A stretch of DNA of 17,628 bases. Origin: Phycisphaeraceae bacterium. GTDB taxonomy: Bacteria > Planctomycetota > Phycisphaerae > Phycisphaerales > Phycisphaeraceae. Below the pieces are notes generated by a model. The model ran no database searches and had not been told where the DNA came from. It worked only from the letters and a program-made list of their open reading frames with translations. The position numbers and the translations under genes are program-made. The stretch lies in contig JAJDCV010000073.1 of NCBI GenBank assembly GCA_029260675.1, forward strand, positions 1-17,628, written 5' to 3'. Shown piece after piece: positions 1 through 7,357 of this stretch (the stretch's first letter is position 1; each line of letters opens with the position of its first letter).

Positions 1-229
1 ACCACAGCCCGTAGCCCAGCGTCGGGACCAGCCCCTTGCATACATCCAGCACGAAACACAATAGCCCCCAGCCGGTCCCCAGCACCCGCCCGGCATTGGT
101 CGCGCCGACGTTGCCGCTGCCGGCGTCACGGATATCCACCCCGCGGGACAGCCCGATCAACAGCCCAAACGGGATTGAGCCCACCAGGTAAGCCCCCGCC
201 AGCCATATCCCCCAGGCCATTGTGCCCAT
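1..229 (-). CDS. plsY: Glycerol-3-phosphate acyltransferase PlsY, N-terminal part (gene runs off the window start)
   Basis: PlsY is an integral membrane enzyme that transfers an acyl group from acyl-phosphate to the sn-1 position of glycerol-3-phosphate, the first step of phospholipid synthesis in most bacteria. The visible 76 residues begin with a membrane segment (about residues 5-27) containing GSIPFG, followed by the family signature D-A-GSGNVGATNAGR at residues 35-48, where S38-G39-N40 starts the glycerol-phosphate-binding loop. A second membrane segment begins near residue 50. The ATG at 229 is chosen because AGGAG lies about 7 bases upstream; a second in-frame ATG at 220 is too far from it. 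The C-terminal two thirds are outside the window. It is divergent from the 353-553 gene. Family assignment is firm because the motif is diagnostic; activity is inferred. Confidence 0.93.
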   Translation of the reverse strand, partial: MGTMAWGIWLAGAYLVGSIPFGLLIGLSRGVDIRDAGSGNVGATNAGRVLGTGWGLLCFVLDVCKGLVPTLGYGLW

Positions 230-315
230 CGCGCGTCTCCTGACGGTTGCGTATACCCGCTTTCGGCGGTCCACCATAGCAAACCATATGAGCCCAGACT
301 TTGGCCCCGTCTTCA

Positions 316-344
316 TTTACACGGCACCGTGTCCCGCCTATCAT
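316..344 (+). promoter_or_regulatory. Sigma70-type promoter placed for a leaderless transcript
   Basis: TTTACA (316-321, 5 of 6 matches to the -35 consensus), a 17-base spacer, then TATCAT (339-344, 5 of 6 matches to the -10 consensus). The usual distance puts +1 at about 351, one or two bases before the ATG at 353, so the message would have almost no leader. This explains why no Shine-Dalgarno sequence precedes that start. It lies in the gap between plsY and the small membrane protein and would drive the run that ends with bioB. Confidence 0.62.
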
Positions 345-352
345 ATTCTGCC

Positions 353-553
353 ATGAGATGGATGCACCTGCCCACCACCGTGTTGACGCTGTTGCTGACG
401 GCCCTGCCCGTGCTGGCGCAGGAAGCGACCAAGGCCCCCTCGCCTAAAACGACGATGGCACAGCCCTGGGCCTCGATCGTGGCGGCGTTTTTCCTCATGA
501 TGATGATCGCCGTCGGCAGCTTCATGAGTTCCAAGCGTGGCCATCAGGACTGA
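353..553 (+). CDS. Small membrane protein with signal peptide, 66 aa, unknown function
   Basis: I do not recognise a named family. Residues 1-22 form a signal peptide (basic start, L/T/V-rich core, L-A-Q cleavage-like end), a short polar linker rich in Pro, Lys and Thr follows, and residues 40-58 form a second hydrophobic segment rich in Phe and Met, ending in the basic tail S-S-K-R-G-H-Q-D. After cleavage it would be a tiny single-span protein with a basic C-terminus. A GTG at 329 would extend the frame by 8 residues, but the ATG at 353 sits directly after a promoter-like TTTACA-N17-TATCAT and gives a much cleaner signal peptide. It heads a plus-strand run of four genes with gaps of 60-70 bases, the last being bioB; whether it has any link to biotin is unknown. 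Confidence 0.66.
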   Translation: MRWMHLPTTVLTLLLTALPVLAQEATKAPSPKTTMAQPWASIVAAFFLMMMIAVGSFMSSKRGHQD

Positions 554-622
554 TACGGCTTGATCCACCCCACAAGAGGCTCCCGGCGACCGGGTGCCGC
601 GATGCAATCAAGGAGTTTCCCC

Positions 623-919
623 ATGAATAGACGCTCACTGGCGGGCCTGATCCTGATTAACGCGGTGCTGCTGGCGTCGCTGGTGGTCGCGGCGTTCAGC
701 CCCGAACCCGCCGCGGCGCAGTTCGGAAGCGGCGGCGGCGAGTACCTCATGATCGCCGGGGACGTCACCGGCCGGGACGCCCAGGCCGCGGTCTACATTA
801 TCGACATGCGCTCCGGCCGTGTCGCCGCCATCCTGTTCAACGGGTCGAACAACACCCTGGAACTGATCGCCGGACGCAACGTCTCCGACGACACCTCACG
901 CCCCGCGAGCCAACGCTAA
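623..919 (+). CDS. Small secreted or anchored protein, 98 aa, unknown function (first of a related pair)
   Basis: The start is the ATG at 623, with AAGGAG 8 bases upstream; the frame is open from 560 but has no support there. Residues 1-33 form a signal peptide or anchor (MNRRSLAG, a hydrophobic core, then P-A-A-A-Q). The rest, about 65 residues, looks beta-rich: Y-L-M-I-A-G-D-V followed by V-Y-I-I-D, R-V-A-A-I-L-F and T-L-E-L-I-A. This alternation resembles two or more beta hairpins, such as a single propeller blade or small sandwich, but I cannot name a fold. The next gene (983-1318) encodes a protein of the same plan with alignable residues, suggesting an old duplication. No enzyme motif is visible. 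Its location outside the cytoplasm is inferred from the signal peptide. Confidence 0.75.
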   Translation: MNRRSLAGLILINAVLLASLVVAAFSPEPAAAQFGSGGGEYLMIAGDVTGRDAQAAVYIIDMRSGRVAAILFNGSNNTLELIAGRNVSDDTSRPASQR

Positions 920-982
920 GCCGTTGAGTAGACCGCGTACCATCGGACACTTATTTCTGATCTTTGTATCGGGAGACTCGGT

Positions 983-1318
983 ATGACCCGTATTGAAACC
1001 GCCTGCTATGGCCTGATCGCCTCGGCCTTTATCCTTGCCGGCCTGCTGCTCGTGCAGGTCTCGGATATGCCCAACACCGCAGACGCCTCGCTGGTGATCT
1101 CACGCAACAACTTCACGCTCCTGACCGCCAAGACCCGGTCCAACGAGGAGTCGCTGTTCATCATCAACAACGCCACGGATCGTCTGCTGATCTACCGGCT
1201 GGACTTGGCGCGCAAGCGCATCGAGCTGTCCGGCGGCGCTGACCTCGGCGACCTGTTCAGCCGCGGTGGCGGCGACGATGGCGAGGACCGAGACGCCGGC
1301 GGCCGTGGACGGCGTTGA
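983..1318 (+). CDS. Small secreted or anchored protein, 111 aa, unknown function (second of a related pair)
   Basis: The start ATG is preceded by GGGAGA about 7 bases upstream. Residues 8-27 are a hydrophobic signal or anchor segment. The body repeats the plan of its upstream neighbour: F-T-L-L-T-A, then L-F-I-I-N (compare V-Y-I-I-D), then R-L-L-I-Y-R-L-D and R-I-E-L-S-G-G (compare T-L-E-L-I-A-G). The last 20 residues are low-complexity Gly/Asp/Arg and probably disordered. The gap to bioB is 64 bases with no obvious terminator, so co-transcription is plausible. No catalytic motif or named family can be seen. The two small proteins might form a heteromer, which is only a guess from their pairing. 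Confidence 0.78.
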   Translation: MTRIETACYGLIASAFILAGLLLVQVSDMPNTADASLVISRNNFTLLTAKTRSNEESLFIINNATDRLLIYRLDLARKRIELSGGADLGDLFSRGGGDDGEDRDAGGRGRR

Positions 1319-1382
1319 TAGGCCAAACCGGCGGGATAAACCCCGACAGCTTTTGATAACGCGCATCAGGGATGATCGCTGA

Positions 1383-2522
1383 ATGATCCAGACACACACC
1401 GAGCCTTTAGCCGACCGTATCGAGGCGATCGCTCTAAAAGTGCTCGGCGGTGAGTCCGTCTCACGCGACGACGCCCTGGCCCTGACCCAGGCGCGCGGCG
1501 ACGAGCTCTACGACCTCTTCTACTGGGCCAACAAGATCCGCATCCGCTTTGTCGGTCGGCAGGTCAAGTTCTGCTCGATCGTCACCGGCAAGGTCGGCGC
1601 CTGCAGCGAAGACTGCGGCTACTGCTCCCAATCCAAGCACCACAGCACCCACGTCAGCCCGGAGAAGATGTCGGTCGAGCAGATGTCCGATGCCGCTGAC
1701 GAAGCCCTTAAGAACGGCGCATCCAGCTTCGGGATTGTCAACTCCGGCCGGGGACCGACCGACCGCGAACTGGACTGGCTGGAACCCTTCTTCAAGAAGA
1801 CCGCTGAGCAGGGCACGATCCGCCCCTGCGCGACCCTAGGCGAACTGACCGACGCACAGGCCAAACGCCTCAAGGCCATGGGCGTCCGCCGGATCAACCA
1901 CAACCTGGAAACCAGCGAACGCTTCTTCCCCAATGTCGTCAGCACCCACACCTACGCCGACCGCAAGCGCACGATCCAGACCGCCAAGGACGCGGGCCTC
2001 TCGGTCTGCTCCGGCGGGATCTTCGGGATGGGCGAGCAATGGAACGACCGCCTCGATGTCGCGTTTGAGCTAAGAGAACTCGGCGCGGACGTCGTCCCGA
2101 TCAACTTCTTAAACGCGATCCAAGGCACGCCGATCTACGACAAGACCGAGCCGCTTACGCCGCTTGAAGCGCTGCAGATCATCGCCGTGTTCCGGTTCAT
2201 CCTCCCCGATAAAGAACTGAAGATCGCAGGCGGCCGGGAGAAGATCCTCCGGGACATGCAGAGCTGGATCTTCTTCGCCGGCGGGTCCAGCTTCCTGATC
2301 GGCAACTACCTGACCACCTTCGGCCGAAGCCCCAAGGACGACCACCAGATGCTCAAGGACCTGGGGTTGAACTACACAACCTTCGACGAGATCGAGCACG
2401 AAGCCGAGCCCGCTGCCGCCACCAAAAACGGCCCGGGCCACCCCATCGCCGACGCCCCCAACGCCCTGATGACCCGTAAGCGTGACGCGCTGGTCACCCT
2501 GCCGGTGATGCAGGGGGATTGA
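1383..2522 (+). CDS. bioB: Biotin synthase BioB (radical SAM), with an unusual auxiliary-cluster ligand set
   Basis: BioB inserts sulfur into dethiobiotin to make biotin, the last step of biotin synthesis, in the cytoplasm. The radical SAM cluster motif C-x3-C-x2-C is at C74-C78-C81 (CSEDCGYC). The matches to E. coli BioB auxiliary ligands C128, C188 and R260 are C149 (RPCATLG), C209 (SVCSGGIFGMGE) and R285 (GGRE). The match to E. coli C97, normally F-C, is F116-G117, so that ligand is absent; an extra cysteine, C64 (KFCSIV), lies before the SAM motif. The NHNLETS motif and the C-terminal GNYLTT are present. At 379 aa it is longer than the 346-aa E. coli enzyme, mostly through a polar C-terminal tail of about 35 residues. 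No bioA, bioD or bioF lies in the window. The SD is weak, but ATG 1383 fits the family's start. Function is confident; the chemistry of the second cluster is open. Confidence 0.96.
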   Translation: MIQTHTEPLADRIEAIALKVLGGESVSRDDALALTQARGDELYDLFYWANKIRIRFVGRQVKFCSIVTGKVGACSEDCGYCSQSKHHSTHVSPEKMSVEQMSDAADEALKNGASSFGIVNSGRGPTDRELDWLEPFFKKTAEQGTIRPCATLGELTDAQAKRLKAMGVRRINHNLETSERFFPNVVSTHTYADRKRTIQTAKDAGLSVCSGGIFGMGEQWNDRLDVAFELRELGADVVPINFLNAIQGTPIYDKTEPLTPLEALQIIAVFRFILPDKELKIAGGREKILRDMQSWIFFAGGSSFLIGNYLTTFGRSPKDDHQMLKDLGLNYTTFDEIEHEAEPAAATKNGPGHPIADAPNALMTRKRDALVTLPVMQGD

Positions 2523-2561
2523 GTCTCTCGTATACCATCACACGAACGGTTTGGATCATAG

Positions 2562-2603
2562 CCTCGCATGCATATGCGAGGTTCCGCGGATATTCATCCG
2601 CGG
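2562..2603. terminator. Two tandem perfect stem-loops between convergent genes
   Basis: CCTCGCAT-GCAT-ATGCGAGG (2562-2581) is followed after two bases by CCGCGGAT-ATTC-ATCCGCGG (2584-2603). Each has a perfect 8-bp stem and a 4-base loop. They lie between the ends of bioB (2522) and the minus-strand nuclease-like gene (2652), where a bidirectional transcript end is expected. Neither is followed by a T-run on either strand, so they are not classical intrinsic terminators; they could protect 3' ends, act with a termination factor, or belong to a dispersed palindrome family. Confidence 0.5.
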
Positions 2604-2651
2604 CTGGTACAGACAGGCACTTTGTAGATGACACAAGATAGTCTGATCCAA

Positions 2652-3677
2652 TCAATCATCATCTTCCCCCGCCTGCACGGTCGTGATGACCATGAAGTGG
2701 TCTGAGTAGCGTTCGTGGAAGCCGTTGGGTTTGAGTCGGCGTCTTGCCATGTAGGGCTTGTCGAAGACCTGGAAGAAGCGTTTGGCGAACTCCGGCTGGT
2801 CCTTGGGGACGAACACGCGGTCCAGTGGGGGGGTGCCGACGTGTGTCGGAAGGTCACGCTTATTCAGGTCGATGAAGCCCGCCGCTTTGTAAATCGCGAT
2901 CGCCTGTTCGTCGCCCTTGTGGCAGTTCGAGTCGCCGATGATCAGGACATCCGGGTCGCCGTCGGAGTTCGCTAACGCTTCGACAAGCTCGGCTGCTTCC
3001 TTGGCACGGTGCGGGGCGGCTTCCTCGTAGGCTTTCATGTGGATCGGGATGATGACCAGGTCGGTCATGCCCTCCCCGGTCGAGAACGCGGTCGCCCAGG
3101 GCGGTCGGTACCAGGACTTGCTCTGGGACTTGTCGTAATCGATCACCGGCCAAGACTCGCCGAGCACCGTCAACTTTGTGCTGTTCCAGGCGATGCCGGT
3201 CAATTGGTTGGTCCACCGGGTGGTGCCGGCGCTTGGAAACAGTCGGAACAGCCATTCCCCCTTGGTCCGCTTGGAAACAATCTCCAACGCCGCACGCAGG
3301 ACCTCGTTGTCCAACGGTCCGTCCACTTCCGGGTCGTAGCTCTCCGGGTTATCCAGGTTGGTCGGGCAGATCTCTTCCAGCGCGAGCGCTTCCACCCGGG
3401 CGGCGAGGATGTAGTCGGCGAGGTCCTCGGCGGTCTGGGTTTTCCCCTGGGCATCCCCGTAACGCTTGTCCGGCTGGCTTAGCCATTCGATGTTCCACGC
3501 ACCGATACGGATCTTCCGTGGCGTGATCGTGAGCGCTTCAGTAGCCCCGTCCGTCACATCGGTAGCCGCCTGTGTCGATGCGGCGGGTCGAGTCGCGGCG
3601 TCCTGACCAAGGGTTACCCCCGCTCCTGTAAGGATCCCGCAAGCCATGGATAACAACACCCGGTATCGCTTCATCAT
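2652..3677 (-). CDS. Secreted endonuclease/exonuclease/phosphatase-family protein
   Basis: The EEP superfamily comprises Mg-dependent hydrolases of phosphodiesters or phosphomonoesters (nucleases, inositol phosphatases, sphingomyelinases). Landmarks in order are N62 in I-G-A-W-N-I-E-W, E102 in A-L-E-E-I, H213 in I-P-I-H-M-K, the D249-S250-N251 motif in I-I-G-D-S-N, and S325-D326-H327 in Y-S-D-H-F, matching the family's metal-binding and catalytic positions. Residues 1-24 form a signal peptide, and residues 26-50 are a low-complexity Ala/Thr linker, so the enzyme should act outside the cytoplasmic membrane. The ATG at 3677 follows AAAGGGG at good spacing; a second ATG directly follows it. The gene converges on bioB and is separated from the aminotransferase by a 268-base divergent gap. 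The substrate cannot be told: DNA, RNA or lipid headgroups are all possible. Length (341 aa) is normal for the family. Confidence 0.88.
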   Translation of the reverse strand: MMKRYRVLLSMACGILTGAGVTLGQDAATRPAASTQAATDVTDGATEALTITPRKIRIGAWNIEWLSQPDKRYGDAQGKTQTAEDLADYILAARVEALALEEICPTNLDNPESYDPEVDGPLDNEVLRAALEIVSKRTKGEWLFRLFPSAGTTRWTNQLTGIAWNSTKLTVLGESWPVIDYDKSQSKSWYRPPWATAFSTGEGMTDLVIIPIHMKAYEEAAPHRAKEAAELVEALANSDGDPDVLIIGDSNCHKGDEQAIAIYKAAGFIDLNKRDLPTHVGTPPLDRVFVPKDQPEFAKRFFQVFDKPYMARRRLKPNGFHERYSDHFMVITTVQAGEDDD

Positions 3678-3833
3678 GATCAGCCCCTTTCTTCAGTACC
3701 TGGTTTTCGGCCAGGCTCACGCATCACCCAGCCAAGGCCTCAGTTTCACAAACCTATGGATAGAGCTAACAGGATACACGCCACGCACTCATTCAGGACT
3801 CGTTAATGCCGTTTTCTGGCGTTCTGGCTAGAT

Positions 3834-3868
3834 TTTGGGCTGGCCCAAATTATTATATTTGTTATACT
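3834..3868 (+). promoter_or_regulatory. Extended -10 promoter with a palindromic candidate operator
   Basis: TG-T-TATACT (3860-3868) matches an extended -10 element. No -35 hexamer is recognisable; instead a 16-base perfect palindrome, TTTGGGCTGGCCCAAA (3834-3849), covers that place. +1 would be near 3875, leaving a leader of about 70 bases before the aminotransferase start at 3946. An activator or repressor site overlapping the -35 region is a natural reading. The surrounding gap is clearly more A+T rich than the flanking genes. Confidence 0.5.
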
Positions 3869-3945
3869 GCGGTGTTCCCTTCAATTCGAGAGGATGAGTA
3901 GGATTTGAGTTGCCCCTTTGTTTTAAGCAGTCTAGGAACCAACCG

Positions 3946-5304
<1,359 letters not shown>

Positions 5305-5328
5305 CTTCACACATACAACTACGCTTCA

Positions 5329-5877
5329 TCAAACCTCGGCCTCGGCAGGGGTTTTTTCTTTACTAGGTGCCCGCCCACACTCCGGGCAAACGCCCGAAGG
5401 CGAGCCGCGCAGGTCGTACCCACACTTGCGGCAGATCTCTGGTGAAAAGTAGCGGCGTTTGATGTGGAGTATTAGTGAGATGGCGGGCCAGATGCTGAAT
5501 AAAATTGAAGGTAGCCACAGGGGAAACATAATGAATCTAAAGGTCCATGTTCGACCTGGATAGAGATTGTTTGATTCATAATCGTAAAAGATCAACGGCC
5601 ATGTACTATCTGCTTTCATAAAGCCAGCTAGATACTGTCTTTCAAATGTACCGCGTGGCGGTAATTTTGAGATGCTAGTGTGTGAAGTGGCAGCAAATTT
5701 AGGAGGCGCACTGGTTTGGATTGTCACCAATGCTTTTCCCAATGCTAAATCAGTGAACACGCCTCCCCCTGTATTTCCGTATGGAACCTGAAGCGTGAAA
5801 TGAAATAGATGAGATAAGACCCACAGCAGAACACTGAAGACAGATACTGTCGTGAAGAAGTATCTGAGCCATCGCAT
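5329..5877 (-). CDS. Membrane protein with C-terminal zinc ribbon, 182 aa, unknown function
   Basis: The N-terminal segment (about residues 6-26) is hydrophobic, a second hydrophobic stretch covers about residues 115-138, and the C-terminus carries C149-x2-C152-GYDLRG-x5-C164-x2-C167, a rubredoxin-like zinc ribbon. The two membrane segments would place both ends, including the ribbon, in the cytoplasm and the central region of about 85 residues outside. This C-terminal ribbon is attached to many otherwise unrelated planctomycete membrane proteins; its role is not known to me. The start is taken as ATG 5877 because GAGGAG lies 7 bases upstream; a GTG at 5880 directly before it is closer than usual. 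The coding sequence is visibly richer in A+T than its neighbours, which may mean relaxed selection or later arrival. It follows the tRNA-Leu gene on the same strand. Confidence 0.8.
   Translation of the reverse strand: MRWLRYFFTTVSVFSVLLWVLSHLFHFTLQVPYGNTGGGVFTDLALGKALVTIQTSAPPKFAATSHTSISKLPPRGTFERQYLAGFMKADSTWPLIFYDYESNNLYPGRTWTFRFIMFPLWLPSILFSIWPAISLILHIKRRYFSPEICRKCGYDLRGSPSGVCPECGRAPSKEKTPAEAEV
5331..5357 (+). terminator. Candidate intrinsic terminator of the aminotransferase gene
   Basis: AAACCT...AGGGGTTTTTT: short arms AAACC (5331-5335) and GGTTT (5350-5354), with inner CCT/AGG pairing and a T-run (5352-5357), 26 bases after the aminotransferase stop. It lies inside the 3' end of the opposite-strand zinc-ribbon gene, so this sequence would serve as coding DNA for one strand and terminator for the other. 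The stem is weak and alternative pairings exist. Confidence 0.4.
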
Positions 5878-5953
5878 CACAGCACTCCTCTACTGTCCGA
5901 GGCATCTAACTCTAGTTTGGAACATTGCGTCCCTGGTGTAGTTTTGGCGTGAA

Positions 5954-6037
5954 TGCCGGTGGAGGGACTCGAACCCACATGGTGTTGCCACCAACGGATT
6001 TTGAATCCGTCGCGTCTGCCAATTCCGCCACACCGGC
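5954..6037 (-). tRNA. tRNA-Leu, anticodon CAA
   Basis: Read on the minus strand, the acceptor stem is GCCGGTG (from 6037) paired with CACCGGC near 5955, with discriminator A at 5954. The anticodon stem ACGGA/TCCGT encloses the loop TTCAAAA, giving anticodon CAA, which reads the leucine codon UUG. A long variable arm (TGGTG-GCAA-CACCA) marks it as a class II tRNA, as expected for leucine, and the T-arm has GGTTCGAGTCC. CCA is not encoded, so it must be added after transcription. In this GC-rich genome it serves one of the less used leucine codons. Confidence 0.96.
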
Positions 6038-6127
6038 CGGTGTGAGCAGGCAAGTTACCTGCGGGGTCCATTGCCGGCAAGTGGTCGCAATGGGTTTAGG
6101 TTAGGGGGGCGAGGGGCTTCTATATTT

Positions 6128-6151
6128 AGCCGCGGGTTTCCACCCGAGGCT
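6128..6151. repeat. Intergenic palindrome with a CCGCGG-type stem
   Basis: AGCCGCGGGT-TTCC-ACCCGAGGCT forms a 10-bp stem with one mismatch and a 4-base loop. It lies between tRNA-Leu and the coiled-coil gene; the rest of that 244-base gap shows nothing I can name apart from the SD before 6285. The arm shares the CCGCGG core and the 4-base loop of the hairpin at 2584-2603, suggesting both belong to one dispersed family. There is no T-run after it. Confidence 0.5.
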
Positions 6152-6284
6152 GGGGATGCAGAAAATCTTATCTATCTGATCCACCCGCGCCATAAACGCC
6201 ATCCGGGGGCGACTATCTCTTGGCGGACGAGTGATCCGCATGAACCGGTTGCGATTGTAAACCGTTATATAAAGGAGATTTGTG

Positions 6285-7148
6285 ATGTTAGGCAAGTGGA
6301 TTAAACGCGGTGTGATCGCGACCGTGGGGCTGACCCTGGTTGGCGGTCTGTTGTTCGGCAAGGACTTTGTGAGCTACGTCAAGAGCTCGGCCCATTCGCT
6401 GCGTGGGCACGTCAAGAGCAGCGTCCCGATCGAGTTTGAGCTGACCCGTGCTCGGGATCTGCTCGACGAGATCATCCCCGAGATGCACGCGAACGTCCGA
6501 AGGATCGCGACCGAAGAGGTCGAGCTGGCATCGCTGAAGGCCGACATCCAGGCGAGTGTTGAAAAGCTCACCGAGGAGCGTGCCCGTGTGGCGAAGCTGC
6601 GTGACGTGATGGGTGTGGAGTTGGCCAGCTACCGGGTCGGCGGGCGTAAGTACACCCGCGAGCAGGTGGCGGAAGACCTGTCCCGGCGTTTCGACCGCGT
6701 GAAGGAGGCCGAGGTTATCCTGGCCGGCAAGGAACGTCTGATGACCCAGCGTGAGGCGACGCTCGCCGCGGCTGAGCAGATGCTCCAGAAGACACGCAGC
6801 CAGAAGTCACTTTTGCAAGACAGGATCGAATCCCTGGCGAGCCAGCACCGCTTGGTGCAGGCCGCGGCGGTCGGTTCGCGCGTACAGATGGACAACAGCA
6901 AGCTGGCGCAGACCGAGAAGCTGATCGGCGAGATCAAGAAGCGTCTGGATGTGGCCGAGCGCGTGTTGGCGCGTGAGTCGGACTTTGTCCAGCCGATCGA
7001 GGTCAGCGTGATCGATGAAGTCGATCTGCTGGCGCAGGTCGATGAGTACCTGTACGGCCCGGCCGAGACCACGGCCGAGCTTGATAGCCCGGATGCGTCG
7101 GACGACACGGAAGACGCGCGTCTGGCCGAGGCGAGCAGGCTTAACTGA
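6285..7148 (+). CDS. Membrane-anchored coiled-coil protein, 287 aa
   Basis: Residues 9-26 form one hydrophobic segment after K-W-I-K-R, so the protein is probably held in the membrane by its N-terminus. The S-S-V-P-I-E-F-E-L-x-R-A-R-D-L-L segment near residues 47-65 and the Y-x-V-G-G-R-x-Y-T-R-E-Q-V motif in the middle recall conserved planctomycete proteins of this type, though I know no assigned function. Most of residues 60-230 is Glu/Lys/Arg/Ala/Leu-rich with heptad spacing and should form long coiled coils broken by the G-G-R-x-Y stretch; the C-terminal 40 residues are acidic and disordered-looking. The ATG at 6285 follows AAAGGAG by 7 bases; a GTG directly upstream is less likely. It is the first gene of the apparent signalling locus; a scaffold or partner role for the kinase is inferred from position only. 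PspA-like function is possible but not shown. Confidence 0.86.
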   Translation: MLGKWIKRGVIATVGLTLVGGLLFGKDFVSYVKSSAHSLRGHVKSSVPIEFELTRARDLLDEIIPEMHANVRRIATEEVELASLKADIQASVEKLTEERARVAKLRDVMGVELASYRVGGRKYTREQVAEDLSRRFDRVKEAEVILAGKERLMTQREATLAAAEQMLQKTRSQKSLLQDRIESLASQHRLVQAAAVGSRVQMDNSKLAQTEKLIGEIKKRLDVAERVLARESDFVQPIEVSVIDEVDLLAQVDEYLYGPAETTAELDSPDASDDTEDARLAEASRLN

Positions 7149-7167
7149 TGCTGATGCGGTCCTCGGG

Positions 7168-7196
7168 CCGTCGGGTTGCGGCGTAGCGCCCGACGG
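7168..7196. terminator. GC-rich hairpin after the coiled-coil gene
   Basis: CCGTCGGG (7168-7175) and CCCGACGG (7189-7196) pair perfectly around a 13-base loop, about 20 bases after the stop at 7148. No T-run follows on the plus strand, so it may be a 3' stabilising stem or factor-dependent terminator rather than an intrinsic one. It could lower transcription into the downstream genes of the locus. Confidence 0.42.
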
Positions 7197-7285
7197 TGCG
7201 GGGGCAATTAATAGAACACACCTCCCGATCGGTGAGAGCCCGGTCGGCAGGATTGAATCGGCGGTGTTAGACCGAAACATCATGA

Positions 7286-7304
7286 GGGTTTCACAGGGAA
7301 ACCC
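7286..7304. terminator. Hairpin in the 209-base gap before the 80-aa gene
   Basis: GGGTTTC-ACAGG-GAAACCC is a perfect 7-bp stem with a 5-base loop. Six bases after it comes TTTT. This second stem in the 7149-7357 gap could be a weak terminator or attenuator ahead of the 80-aa gene and the TPR/FHA gene. A promoter in the same gap cannot be identified with confidence. Confidence 0.35.
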
Positions 7305-7357
7305 GGGACTTTTGAGGGTTGCGGGGGATGGGGGCGGACAGCTTAGGAGCTTGGACG

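Noticed and set aside
1319..1382. A biotin-dependent operator (BirA site) before bioB
   Set aside because: The 64-base gap contains no long palindrome of the TTGTAAAC...GTTTACAA type, so I see no support for BirA control.
2652..3677. Plus-strand frames of 116-157 aa within this stretch
   Set aside because: They are antisense to the endonuclease/exonuclease/phosphatase-family gene, whose catalytic residues are all on the minus strand.
6071..6304. A 77-aa open frame after the tRNA gene
   Set aside because: It crosses the palindrome at 6128-6151 and the SD of the next gene, and its protein looks like no real sequence.
6629..7207. A 192-aa open frame on the minus strand
   Set aside because: It is Ser/Arg-rich, as expected from the reverse complement of the coiled-coil gene, with no SD or family likeness.
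7168..7304. A riboswitch or small RNA in the gap before the 80-aa gene
   Set aside because: Two simple stems exist, but I recognise no conserved riboswitch core and no convincing promoter for a separate RNA.
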